From the NCBI RefSeq assembly GCF_004402485.1, contig NZ_SOFG01000021.1, positions 1 through 50,787 on the forward strand: a stretch of 50,787 nt of DNA, written 5' to 3'. Shown one piece after another: positions 16,306 through 24,962 of the stretch. The translations under genes were made by a program, and so were the position numbers. The notes under the pieces were generated by a model that made no database searches, was not told where the DNA came from, and saw nothing but the letters and a program-made list of their open reading frames with translations. The DNA comes from Cryobacterium algoricola. Lineage in GTDB: Bacteria; Actinomycetota; Actinomycetes; Actinomycetales; Microbacteriaceae. Numbering within the stretch: the stretch's first letter is position 1; every line of letters starts with the position of its first letter.

Positions 16306-17250
16306 TTATGGCGTATCCGGGCGAACGGAAAGGTTCGCGCCTCCGGGGTCCGGGGTGAGGCGAACCCAGTCGACGATCAGCTGGGAGATCGCGGGGGTCG
16401 TCGCGTCGAGGGCGCCGGGCCAGTCGCCGCCGATGGCGACGTCGAGCAGCACCTGGAAGGGCCCGTCGAAGGCCCAGGCGAGGTCCGCGGGCGCGGTCTC
16501 CGGGGTCGCCGAGAGCACGGCCCGCCCGTCGACCCGGATGGTGACCCTGCCGGGTTCACGCTCGACGGAGTAGAGGTGGAAGTCCCCGCTCAGGGCCGGG
16601 GAGTGCGCAACATCCGCGGACAGGCTCCGGTCGGCGCTCCGGTCCGTCGTCGCGGCCGCGTGCAGGTGATGCGCGCTCCTGGCCGTGCTCCCCGGCGTTT
16701 CGACGACGTCGATCTCCCCCGCGGCAGGCCAGCCGACGGTGTCGACGGTGTCGCCGAGCAGCCAGAACGCCGGCAGAAGTCCCCGGCCGTCCGGCAGGCG
16801 GATGCGTGCCTCGAGTGTCCCGTACTGCACCGTGACCTTCCCCGCCGTGGTCAGCCGCGAGGAGGTGTAGCTCGGGCGCCCGCCGGCATCCGTGCCGATC
16901 GCCGCGGTGATCACGAGGTGCGAGTCGCCGTCGAGCCGGGCGTTGGTATCGGTGTAGGTCTGCAGTTCGTGGTTGCCCCACCCGCCCGCACCGAGCTGGA
17001 AGGTCCAGTTCGCTGGGTTCGGGAGCGACCCGGCCGGGCCGTCGAATTCGTCGGACCAGACGGTCAGCGGGTCGGGGTGGGCGAGCGCGGCCGTTCCGCT
17101 CGAGGCGACGACGACGCCGAACACCCCGGCGAGGAGCGCGAGCGCGGTCCCGGCCGCTGCGGCCACGACGATGCGGCGGCGGACCGGGGATGCCGGCGGC
17201 GCGGAGTGCACAGGGGCACCGGAGCCGTGGGTCCGGCCGGCATCAGGCAT
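16306..17250 (-). CDS. Membrane-anchored glycoside hydrolase family 16 enzyme
   Basis: A 314-residue GH16 enzyme. A cytoplasmic N-terminus of about 25 residues is followed by one hydrophobic helix (about 27-55), so it is anchored or secreted. The catalytic motif GEIDVVETPG has nucleophile Glu179, Asp181 and acid/base Glu184 in the ExDxxE pattern. LPAFWLLGD and the C-terminal LLDVAIGGDWPG are typical of laminarinase-like members acting on beta-1,3 or beta-1,4 glucans and galactans. It is the last gene of the overlapping glycan operon and overlaps the acyltransferase gene by 8 nt. I infer it trims, releases or transglycosylates the polymer made by the operon. Confidence 0.92.
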   Translation of the reverse strand: MPDAGRTHGSGAPVHSAPPASPVRRRIVVAAAAGTALALLAGVFGVVVASSGTAALAHPDPLTVWSDEFDGPAGSLPNPANWTFQLGAGGWGNHELQTYTDTNARLDGDSHLVITAAIGTDAGGRPSYTSSRLTTAGKVTVQYGTLEARIRLPDGRGLLPAFWLLGDTVDTVGWPAAGEIDVVETPGSTARSAHHLHAAATTDRSADRSLSADVAHSPALSGDFHLYSVEREPGRVTIRVDGRAVLSATPETAPADLAWAFDGPFQVLLDVAIGGDWPGALDATTPAISQLIVDWVRLTPDPGGANLSVRPDTP

Positions 17251-18619
17251 CCGCAGGATCGAGCAGAAGCGTCTCCGGTTCCGCCGCCATCAGGCGCAGT
17301 GCGCCCGCCACGGCGGCGGGATCGAAGACGTTGCCGTGGAAGGTCGCGGTGATGTGCACGTCGCCGTCGAGGATCGTGAGCAGCACGCTCAACTGTTCGG
17401 CGCCGACGGTGCGGACGCCGAAGATGGCGTGGTGCGGGGTGCCCTCGGTGCGGGTCCACGGCAGCTGCTGCAGCGACCGGGACACGCCGGCGTTGCTCAG
17501 CACCAGGGTCGCGACCGGATCGACGGGCACCCGGTCCGGAACGGGGACCGGTGCCTGCCGCAGGCGGTGCTTGGCGGCCCCGGCGAGGAGCGCGGCGAGC
17601 GGGCGGGCGGAGGCGACGGTCTCCTGGATCCTGGCGTCGAGCTGTTCCGGGTCGTCGGGGTTCGCCACCCGCAGCGGAATGCCCGTGATGAAGTTGCCGA
17701 ACACCGTCGAGCCCGGCGGCAGGTAGCGACGGAGGTCGTAGACGAGGGTGCTCGCCGGGGCGACCGGAACGCCGCTCCGCTCGAGCGCGCGCCGGAGCAT
17801 CATCGTCAGGACCGCCGTGAACGAGGCGCCGCCCGCGTGCTTCCGGGACCAGCTCCGGATCAGCTTGGCGCTGTCCTTCGTGATCGTGACCGCGGAGAAC
17901 GCGGGCTCGGGTCGCCAGGGGCGGGTCTCCCGCGGCCGCGGCCGCACCGGATCGGGGAGGCCGACGGCCTCCGCTCGCGCGTCGAGCTCGGCCCGGGGAT
18001 CCTGGCGTGCGTTGACCGCGGCGAGGAACTGGCCGGGATGCCGGAGGAACGTGTGCCGCACGGCGTCGGCGAGCGGATGCCGCGCGGTGCGTTCCCCGAG
18101 CCACTCCGGCAGCGGACCCCCGGCGGCAACCCCGAGGATCGCGGCCGGGAGGCTCAGCAGCAGGACGCTGTCCCCCACGCTGTGATCGAAGAACTGGAGC
18201 AGGTAGTCACCGGCGAGCTGGTAGTGCAGCGGCCGGTCCGCGTCGATGTCGAGGGCCCGGCGGCAGAGGTCGCCGGCGAGGTCGTCGGGGTCGAGCGGCT
18301 CGGCGATCGAGACGGCCCCGGCGCAGTGCGCGGCGAGGCCGGCCGGGTCGTGGATCCAGCCGGAACCGGTCGCGGCGAACGCGAGTCCCGCGCGGGATTC
18401 CGGGCTCGCCGTCGATATCCGCACCAGGGCGTCGACGATCGCGGTGCGGTCCGGCAGGTCGAGGGGGCCGAAGGCGCACGCGATCATGCCGCCCCTGCCC
18501 ATCCGGTCGCCGATCGCCATCGGGAGACGGAGGACCGGGCCGGCGGGTGCCGGGGCGACGGCTGCCGTGTCGGGGCGGGCCGGGGTCGGCCGGGCGAGGT
18601 CTTCGCGGGGTGTGCTCAT
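17243..18619 (-). CDS. Condensation-fold acyltransferase (PapA5/WaxE-like superfamily)
   Basis: A 458-residue protein of the chloramphenicol-acetyltransferase/condensation superfamily. The active-site motif reads FDHSVGDS (residues 144-151): the catalytic His146 and structural Asp150 of HHxxxD are kept while the first His is Asp. The later half has the paired DLRRYLPPGSTVFGNF segment, equivalent to the DFG-region bridge. Such proteins transfer acyl groups to alcohols or amines, as in phthiocerol esters or acylated trehaloses. Inside a glycan operon it most likely acylates a sugar or lipid intermediate. Overlaps neighbours by 4 and 8 nt. Confidence 0.8.
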   Translation of the reverse strand: MSTPREDLARPTPARPDTAAVAPAPAGPVLRLPMAIGDRMGRGGMIACAFGPLDLPDRTAIVDALVRISTASPESRAGLAFAATGSGWIHDPAGLAAHCAGAVSIAEPLDPDDLAGDLCRRALDIDADRPLHYQLAGDYLLQFFDHSVGDSVLLLSLPAAILGVAAGGPLPEWLGERTARHPLADAVRHTFLRHPGQFLAAVNARQDPRAELDARAEAVGLPDPVRPRPRETRPWRPEPAFSAVTITKDSAKLIRSWSRKHAGGASFTAVLTMMLRRALERSGVPVAPASTLVYDLRRYLPPGSTVFGNFITGIPLRVANPDDPEQLDARIQETVASARPLAALLAGAAKHRLRQAPVPVPDRVPVDPVATLVLSNAGVSRSLQQLPWTRTEGTPHHAIFGVRTVGAEQLSVLLTILDGDVHITATFHGNVFDPAAVAGALRLMAAEPETLLLDPADA

Positions 18620-20457
18620 CGGCGGTCCTTCAGCGTGAAGAGGTGCACGGTCGGGGTATCGACGAGGGTCGTCCAGCCGGGGTTCGCGGCCAGTTGGGCG
18701 GTAAACCGGTCGACGGCCCCCGCGGGGTAGAGGCCGTAGTAGTCGCTGTAGTCGGCCATCTGGCTCGTGACGAAGACGTAGATCGGCCTGTCGGAGTCGG
18801 CGAGGTCGGTCGTGAGCCGGTCGGTGGCATCCGTCGTCTCGAACCCCTGACCGAGCCAGCCGGACCAGCTGGTCATGCTCGCGTCGTACTGGCCGTCGAT
18901 CGCGGCGAAGTCGGCGTATTCGGCGAGCATCCGGCTCGGGCCGACCGGGGCGATGCTCAGGATCAGCGCCGGGGCCTTCCCGGTGCGGAGCAGGCTCTCG
19001 GCGACGGCGAGCGAGTCGCTGCGGATCAGGTTCGAGAACCAGGCGCCGTAGTACGCCTGCAGGGAGGCGGCGGAGAGGAGGAGTGCGACGAGCGTCGCCG
19101 CGACCGCCCCGTGCCGGGGACGCCGACGCACGGCCGGGTCGCCCGCGTTGGCCGGGTTGGCCGGGTTGGCCGGGCCGAACGGGCCGGCCGGCCGTCCCGC
19201 GGACAGCGCCCGCTCCACGAGCGGTGCGACAAGGAGGGCGCAGCCGGGGATGGAGTAGAGGAAAACCCGGTAGATCGCCTCACCGCCGTAGTTCTGTCCG
19301 GCGAGCAGGGCGAAGGAGGAGAACGCCAGGACGAGGGCGATCCAGGTTGGTGCGCGCATCCGCTTCGCTCGGACGATGGCGAGGACGGCGGCGAGCGCCG
19401 CACCACCCCAGAGTGCGATCGCCGAGGCACGGGCGGCGAGGGCGGTCAGGGTCTGCCCGAGGCTTCCGGAGCCCGCGAACCCGCTGTGGGCGTTGGCGAC
19501 CGGGTCGAACCCCGAGAGCAGGCCGAACGACGCGACGGCGTCGTAGTTGGCGGCGAGGTAGCCGCCGGCGATCAGCGCGAAGACGAGACCGAGGTAGCGC
19601 GGGCGGACCTGCCGGGTGAGGCCGAGCGCGAGGGTGATGCCGATCAGCCAGTAAGGGGTGAGTTGGTGGCTGACCGTGATCGCCGCGAAAAGGGGAACGG
19701 AGAGCCAGCCGAACACGGGCCGTTCGCGGCTGCGCAGGAGCAGCGTGAGCAGGATGACGGCGAGCAGGTAGGTCAGGGCCTGTGGGGAGAGGTAGTCCTG
19801 GCCGATCCAGTTCGCCGTCTCTGCGACGAACGCCCCGACGAGGGCCGTGAGGGGGGCCAGGCCGAAGGCCCGGCAGAGGGCGAAGACGGCCACCGCGAGG
19901 GCGAGATGGATGCCGAGCGAGAACCACTGGGCGATCACGACGACCGGAACCCCGGTCACGGTGCCGAACCAGGCGATCGCGGCGAACACGCCGGGCCAGC
20001 CGGAGTAGATGTCGATCCCCTGTAGGAGCGTGCCGTGGCGTTCGATGTAGTCGACGACGCCCAGGTGCTTGTAGGTCCAGCCATAAATCGGTTCGGGAGC
20101 GGCGAGGGCGACCGGAAGCCGGAAGCACGCGATATAGACGAGCAGGGCGACGGATGCCTCGAGCGGGTTCCGGCGGCGCACCGCGAGGCAGAACGCGAGC
20201 ACGGCGAGGAGCACCGCGCCGACGAACACCGCACCGGCCGGCAGACCCGGTGCGCTCGAGAAGAGCAGTCCGTTCTGGGTGGGGACGGCGTCGGCCAGGC
20301 CCGGAAGCGCAACCGCGAAGACGAGGGCCGCGAGAAGGCTCAGCAGGAGCGGCGCGGTCATGAGACGGCGCACGCTGCGGCCGGTGCGACCGGCGCGACC
20401 GGCGGGGGCCGGATCCGGTGTCGGGGGCGCGACCGCCCCGGACTGAAGCGCGGTCAT
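18616..20457 (-). CDS. Large multi-spanning membrane protein, possible glycan polymerase or GT-C transferase
   Basis: A 613-residue membrane protein with about 12-14 helices between residues 35 and 480 and a soluble extracytoplasmic-looking C-terminus (about 490-613). I do not recognise a named family. Hints are the layout, a conserved-looking loop YGWTYKHLGVVDYIERHG (about 123-140), IDIYSGWPG, and WIGQDYLSPQALTY, which resemble loops of membrane glycosyltransferases or O-antigen-type polymerases. A low-complexity insert FGPANPANPANAGD is encoded by a GTTGGCCGG tandem repeat near 19150. Genes overlap by 4 nt on both sides. The polymerase role is inference from context. Confidence 0.75.
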   Translation of the reverse strand: MTALQSGAVAPPTPDPAPAGRAGRTGRSVRRLMTAPLLLSLLAALVFAVALPGLADAVPTQNGLLFSSAPGLPAGAVFVGAVLLAVLAFCLAVRRRNPLEASVALLVYIACFRLPVALAAPEPIYGWTYKHLGVVDYIERHGTLLQGIDIYSGWPGVFAAIAWFGTVTGVPVVVIAQWFSLGIHLALAVAVFALCRAFGLAPLTALVGAFVAETANWIGQDYLSPQALTYLLAVILLTLLLRSRERPVFGWLSVPLFAAITVSHQLTPYWLIGITLALGLTRQVRPRYLGLVFALIAGGYLAANYDAVASFGLLSGFDPVANAHSGFAGSGSLGQTLTALAARASAIALWGGAALAAVLAIVRAKRMRAPTWIALVLAFSSFALLAGQNYGGEAIYRVFLYSIPGCALLVAPLVERALSAGRPAGPFGPANPANPANAGDPAVRRRPRHGAVAATLVALLLSAASLQAYYGAWFSNLIRSDSLAVAESLLRTGKAPALILSIAPVGPSRMLAEYADFAAIDGQYDASMTSWSGWLGQGFETTDATDRLTTDLADSDRPIYVFVTSQMADYSDYYGLYPAGAVDRFTAQLAANPGWTTLVDTPTVHLFTLKDRR

Positions 20458-20909
20458 GGCGCCTCCTCCGTCCGGGTCGGGGCGATCCCGGCCGGGCCAA
20501 CCGGCCCTTCCGGCCCTGCAAGCCCTGCAAGCCCGGCCAGCCCGGCCGGGCCCGCAGGGACGGGCGCGTCGGGTGCACCGCGTGCGGCCCGCCAGCGGCT
20601 CAGGCCGCCGACGATCGCGACTCCCGACAGCGTGAGGAGGGAGGCGGCCGGCTGCCAGTGGCCGAGGGTCTCCATCGCCGTCGTCAGGAGGATGAGCGTC
20701 GTCAGCCCGATGGCCGGGACGAGGACGGCGGCGGTCGAGGCGGGCATCGGAACCCAGATCCGCAGGACGGACCCCGGCCCCGCAAGCACGAGGGCCGCGA
20801 CGAGCACTGCCTGCACGGGCGTCGGGAGCAGTCCGGTGGCGGCCACGAGCCCCGCGGCCCCGGCCGCGATCGCGACGATCCCCCACGGGGTGGGCCGGCG
20901 CCCGTTCAC
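20454..20909 (-). CDS. Small membrane protein with collagen-like Gly-X-Y tail
   Basis: A 151-residue protein, GTG start at 20909 within the GTGA overlap with the upstream glycosyltransferase. Three to four hydrophobic helices fill residues 8-105; the C-terminal 40 residues contain seven Gly-X-Y triplets (GPAGLAGLAGLAGPEGPVG). I do not recognise a family. The hydrophobic part resembles the start of actinobacterial proteins annotated as DUF1616-like or polymer-export accessory proteins, but this is weak. Its place between flanking glycan genes, with 4-nt overlaps, suggests a subunit or chaperone of the large membrane protein that follows. Confidence 0.7.
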   Translation of the reverse strand: MNGRRPTPWGIVAIAAGAAGLVAATGLLPTPVQAVLVAALVLAGPGSVLRIWVPMPASTAAVLVPAIGLTTLILLTTAMETLGHWQPAASLLTLSGVAIVGGLSRWRAARGAPDAPVPAGPAGLAGLAGLAGPEGPVGPAGIAPTRTEEAP

Positions 20910-22390
20910 GAGGCCGCCTCCGTTCCCCGGTCCCGCTCACGGAATGGCATAACTCCTCCAGATTCCGCACGGCCGAGGGGAGTCCCCCGGAATTCCGGGG
21001 GAGTTTGGCCGGGCGGTTCGGATCTGCAGGAGTTATGCAGTTGTGCACCGGCCCGGCGCTGGCGGAGGTAGGCCCAGGGCCCGCGCGCAACGCAGGCGAG
21101 TTCGTACCAGCCGACGCGATTGATCTCGCGGCGGAGCGCGGCGTCCGTCGCCGAGCCGGCCGCCGGCATCCGCTCCCCGGAATCGGGCAGCGCACCGCCG
21201 CCCTTCCTGACCAGGTGCACGAGCGCGGTCGGGCTGCGGCGCAGGGCGATGCGGGCGGTCCGCGGGTTGAGCGCGATCTTGGTCAGCCACGCCCCGAGGC
21301 CGGTGCCGTAGCCGCGGGCCTGGTGGCGGAGCGCGGCGAGGTCGTCGCGGTGCCGGTGCCAGACGAGCGCGGACGGCTCGACGACGAGGCCGCGCCCGGC
21401 GAGGATCACCCGGGTGAACATGTCGAGGTCTTCTCCTCCCCCGGTGCGGGTGCCGACGCCGAAGGCCGTGTCGAAGCCGCCGATCCCGAGCGCGTAGCTG
21501 CGGCGCAGCGCGAAGTTCGCGCCGGTTCCGAACTCCCCCACCGAGAACGGGAACATCGGCAGTCCCTCCGGCGGGTCGGCGAGACGGAAGTGCCGCGGGC
21601 GCAGGTTGCGCGACCAGCTCACCCGGCCGTCGAAGAAGGCCTGAACGGCGGTGCGGAGTTCGCCGCTCGGCACGAGGCCGGCGACGCACTCGACATCCTC
21701 GCCGCGCGCGAAGCCCGTGGCGAGCGCGTGCAGCCAGAATGGGTCGACCGTGACGTCGTCGTCGGTGAAGGCGACAAGCTCGCCGAGGGCGTTCCGGAGG
21801 CCGGTGTTACGGGCCTGGGACAGGCCGGGGACGGGTTCCTCGATCCGGCGCACCCGACCGGCGAACTCGCTCGCGAGCAGGTCGCGAGTCTCGTGCGTCG
21901 CCGGGGCGTTGTCGACCACGAGCACCTCGAAGTGCGGGTAGTCGATGGCGAGCACAGACAGGAGTGCGCTGCGGAGCAGGGCGGTCCGGTCACGGGTGCA
22001 GACCACGACGGTGAACGCGGGCAGCGTGTCCGGCGCGGGGACGGGCCCGATGCGTGCGTCCGGCGGCGGGAGCAGGGCGACGCGCGCGTGCAGATCGGCG
22101 AGGTCGAGGCATCCGTCGGTCAGGGCGACGTCGACGAACCCACGGATGTCCGCCCCGCGTCGCACCAGGAGGCGCGCCCGGGCGTAGCCGGTCGCGTCGA
22201 CGCACTCGGCGAGGGTGTCGACTGACCTTCCTGCCCCTGCCGCCGCGGTGGATGCGGCCGACGCGGGGGATGCAGGGGATGCGACGGCGCGCGCGAGTGT
22301 GAACTCGTCGATGGTGCCGACCCAGCTGGCCCCTGGCCAGTCGGGGGCGATCGGGTTGTGCATGGCCGGTTCGAGCCGCAGGCGGGTCAT
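20906..22390 (-). CDS. GT2-family glycosyltransferase with palindrome-encoded C-terminus
   Basis: A 494-residue GT-A glycosyltransferase. An N-terminal domain of about 125 residues precedes the catalytic domain (about 125-370): FTVVVCTRDRTALLRSALLS, nucleotide/metal motif FTDDDVTVD, acceptor-side GTGANFALRRS and GGGEDLDMFTR. The last 45 residues do not look like any GT2 tail. They are encoded across a 92-nt palindrome (20947-21038), suggesting the original gene was shorter. It would add a sugar in the cytoplasm to a lipid-linked or polymer intermediate. It overlaps neighbours by 4 nt on each side. Confidence 0.9.
   Translation of the reverse strand: MTRLRLEPAMHNPIAPDWPGASWVGTIDEFTLARAVASPASPASAASTAAAGAGRSVDTLAECVDATGYARARLLVRRGADIRGFVDVALTDGCLDLADLHARVALLPPPDARIGPVPAPDTLPAFTVVVCTRDRTALLRSALLSVLAIDYPHFEVLVVDNAPATHETRDLLASEFAGRVRRIEEPVPGLSQARNTGLRNALGELVAFTDDDVTVDPFWLHALATGFARGEDVECVAGLVPSGELRTAVQAFFDGRVSWSRNLRPRHFRLADPPEGLPMFPFSVGEFGTGANFALRRSYALGIGGFDTAFGVGTRTGGGEDLDMFTRVILAGRGLVVEPSALVWHRHRDDLAALRHQARGYGTGLGAWLTKIALNPRTARIALRRSPTALVHLVRKGGGALPDSGERMPAAGSATDAALRREINRVGWYELACVARGPWAYLRQRRAGAQLHNSCRSEPPGQTPPEFRGTPLGRAESGGVMPFRERDRGTEAAS
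20947..21038. repeat. 92-nt palindrome inside the 3' end of a glycosyltransferase gene
   Basis: Centred at 20992/20993. Outer arms GCATAACTCCT (20947-20957) and AGGAGTTATGC (21028-21038) pair, with a further CAGAT/ATCTG match; the centre CCCCCGGAATTCCGGGGG (20984-21001) is a perfect palindrome. The middle parts pair poorly. It is wholly inside the coding region of the gene ending at 20906. Confidence 0.8.
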
Positions 22391-23970
22391 GCGCGGACCC
22401 CGGTCTCCGCAGGCATGGTCTCCGCGGGCATGGGAACCGCGGGCACGGGCACAACGGATGCAGGCACGGCGGGCGCCGACCGGCGGCCCGCGAGCAGGGG
22501 ACGGAGCAACCCGACGACACCGGCGACGCCCAGGCCGACCGTCACGACGAGCAGCGCCGCGGCCGCACCAACGGCCCCGAAGCGCGGGGTCAGCACGAGC
22601 ACGAGCGGCACGAGGCCGGCGGCGAACAGGGCGGTGCAGATCAGGACGATCGTGGTGTGCTGCCGGGCACGCAGGGTCGCACTCCAGATCTCGAAGCTCG
22701 TGCGGAGCACCGAACCGGCGGCGAGGAGCACGATCACGGTGATGCCGGCGCTGCCTTCGTAGAACCGGCCGAGGGCGCCGAGCAGGAACGGGGCCACCGC
22801 GATGAGCGCCACCGCCCCGAACGTCACGACGGCGAGTACCTGGAGCCAGACCCGCATCGCGGCGGCGGGCGCTCCGACTTCCGCACCGGCCGAGTGGGTC
22901 GCGAGGGCCGCTCCCACCCCGATCACGACGAGGTCGAGCACGAGACTGATCTGGAAGCACAGCGCGAACACGGCGCCCTGCTCCGCCCCGGCGAGCGCGG
23001 TCACGAGAAAGGGTAGTGCGAGGATCACGCCGAGGTAGAGCCCGTTGGCGGTGCCGTCCCGCAGCACGAACAGGGCGAACGCGCGCCGGTTGCGTTCCAG
23101 CCAGCCGCTCGGGGTTTCCGGGACGGCCTCCGGGACGGTCTCCGTGACGGTCTCCGGTTCCGAAACCGAAACCGGGGAGATCCCATCACCTGAAGCCGTG
23201 GCGGCCTCGTCTCGGCTCTGATCCGCTCTGTCGGCAGGCCGGGCGGCCCCGTCGGGCGTGCGGCGCAGCAACCGCGGCAGGCTGAACCCGAAGACGAGCA
23301 GGCAGGCGAGCACGGCCGGGGCGACGCTTGCCACGACGACGGGCAGGGCGGATGTGCCGGCCACGACGACGAGGAGCGGCAGCAGTCCCAGCTTGGCCAC
23401 GTTCACGGGCCCGTTCACGGCGAGCGTGTAGCGGGCGTGCCCGAGGGCGGTGAGCACGGGGTCCTTGACCACGAAGAGCGACCAGACGACGGTGACCAGG
23501 GCGACGCCGAGGACCGTGACGACCGGAGGTCCCTGCGGAGCGACGAACAGGGCGACCAGCACGCCGGCGATGAGACCGGTGACGGTCGCGATGCACATTC
23601 CGGTGCCCGCGCCGAGCCGCAGCAGCCGGGCGCGGGCGCCGCCGCTCACCGGAAGCATCACGAGCAGCGCGTTGCCGACCCCGCTCGCGGCCACGGCGGC
23701 GGCGGCCGTGACGATCGAGTAGATCGCGGTGTTGAGTCCGAGCTCGGCGGGCGGGACCAGCCGGGCGGCGACGATCCAGAAGACGAACCCGGCACCGCTG
23801 GTGACGGCGTACCCGGCGAGTATCCAGAGTGAATCGACGGTCACGCGCCGGTTGAGCGACGGGCCTGCCGCGCGGTCCACGGCGCGGTCGACGGCCGGGT
23901 CGGCTGCCGGGGTCGCCGGCACGGTCGTGGACGCGCGCGCGGGACCGGCCGTCGCCCCCTGTCCCGTCAC
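22387..23970 (-). CDS. Wzx/MATE-like polysaccharide flippase
   Basis: A 527-residue integral membrane protein with about 12-14 helices. GTG start at 23970, inside the GTGA overlap with the preceding GT2 gene. The N-terminal half begins with SLWILAGYAVTSGAGFVFWI, AARLVPPAELG and continues in the pattern of polysaccharide-biosynthesis flippases. A long charged, Ser/Glu/Pro-rich cytoplasmic linker (about 255-300, with TVTETVPEAVPE) separates the two helical bundles. The C-terminus is again Val/Pro/Ala repetitive. It would flip lipid-linked glycan units to the outside. Its place in the middle of three GT2 genes supports this. Confidence 0.88.
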   Translation of the reverse strand: MTGQGATAGPARASTTVPATPAADPAVDRAVDRAAGPSLNRRVTVDSLWILAGYAVTSGAGFVFWIVAARLVPPAELGLNTAIYSIVTAAAAVAASGVGNALLVMLPVSGGARARLLRLGAGTGMCIATVTGLIAGVLVALFVAPQGPPVVTVLGVALVTVVWSLFVVKDPVLTALGHARYTLAVNGPVNVAKLGLLPLLVVVAGTSALPVVVASVAPAVLACLLVFGFSLPRLLRRTPDGAARPADRADQSRDEAATASGDGISPVSVSEPETVTETVPEAVPETPSGWLERNRRAFALFVLRDGTANGLYLGVILALPFLVTALAGAEQGAVFALCFQISLVLDLVVIGVGAALATHSAGAEVGAPAAAMRVWLQVLAVVTFGAVALIAVAPFLLGALGRFYEGSAGITVIVLLAAGSVLRTSFEIWSATLRARQHTTIVLICTALFAAGLVPLVLVLTPRFGAVGAAAALLVVTVGLGVAGVVGLLRPLLAGRRSAPAVPASVVPVPAVPMPAETMPAETGVRA

Positions 23971-24962
23971 GAGGACACCCCTGTCCCCGGTGCCGCGGAC
24001 GTCGCGGAGACCGCGGAGACCGAACGCAGCGCGCGGGCGACCCGGGCCGGTCGGCGCACGCTGCCGCGCAGGTAGCCGGAGCCGACGGCACCGAGACTCA
24101 GCACGATCGCCGCCGCGCGGGTGGCGCCGCCGGAACCGGTGCCGCGCAACTCGCGGACCACGGCGCGCGGGAGCACCGTGCGCACATACGAGGACTCGGC
24201 GGCGAGGGCGTCGCGGCGGCCGAGAGTGCGGCTCAGCGCCGCCTTGGACACGCCCTCGAAGTAGCTGCGGCTGAACAGGTACGACCAGCCCGTGCGGTCG
24301 GGGCTCACCCGGTGGTGCACGGTCGCGCGCGGTTCGTAGACGACGCGCGCGGTCGCATCCGCCTGGCGCACCCGGATGCACAGCTCGGTCTCCTCGCACC
24401 CGAGCGGCAGCCGGCCGACCCTGCCCGTGTCGAGGTTGAAGCCGCCGCTGGAGAGCAGGACGTCACGGCGGAAGGCCATCGAGCAGCCCATCACGTTCCG
24501 CACGTCGGCGCGTTCGACCGGCAGGCCGCGGTAGCTGCAGCCGACGATCCAGAGCAGCTCGGGGGCCAGCAGGCGAGCGGATGCCTCGGCCGGCCAGACC
24601 GGGTCGGCCCGCCCGCCGACGGCGGCCACGTTCGGATCCGCGAAGGGGTCGACGAGCCAGTGCAGCCAGTCGGCGGCCGCTGCGGCGTCGTCGTCGAGGA
24701 AGGCGACGATGCCGCAGCCGGCCGCGCGAATGCCGGTGTTGCGGGCGCCGGACAGGCCCTGCCTCTCCTCGTTGGGGAGCACGGTGAGTTCGGGCCAGGC
24801 CAGGTACGCGCGGCGGAGCAGCTCGGGTTCGTGGTCGATGACGACGATCACCTCGGCGGTCTCCGGCTGGGCGGCGGCCGAGGCGACGGCGAGGGTGAGT
24901 TCCTCCCAGCGGCGCTGCGTGTATGCGCAGATCACGACGCTGACCGGGACGAGCCCGCTCAC
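23967..24962 (-). CDS. GT2-family glycosyltransferase
   Basis: A 331-residue glycosyltransferase. GTG start at 24962 in the overlap with the preceding gene. GT-A features: VSVVICAYTQRRWEELTLAV at 7-26, GLSGARNTGIRAA, the DxD-type FLDDDAAAAADW at about 92-103, and acceptor-side GCSMAFRRDVL and CEETELCIR. The C-terminal 60 residues are basic and weakly hydrophobic, suggesting membrane association. Resembles mycofactocin- or succinoglycan-type GT2 enzymes. Donor and acceptor sugars cannot be predicted. Confidence 0.92.
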   Translation of the reverse strand: MSGLVPVSVVICAYTQRRWEELTLAVASAAAQPETAEVIVVIDHEPELLRRAYLAWPELTVLPNEERQGLSGARNTGIRAAGCGIVAFLDDDAAAAADWLHWLVDPFADPNVAAVGGRADPVWPAEASARLLAPELLWIVGCSYRGLPVERADVRNVMGCSMAFRRDVLLSSGGFNLDTGRVGRLPLGCEETELCIRVRQADATARVVYEPRATVHHRVSPDRTGWSYLFSRSYFEGVSKAALSRTLGRRDALAAESSYVRTVLPRAVVRELRGTGSGGATRAAAIVLSLGAVGSGYLRGSVRRPARVARALRSVSAVSATSAAPGTGVSS

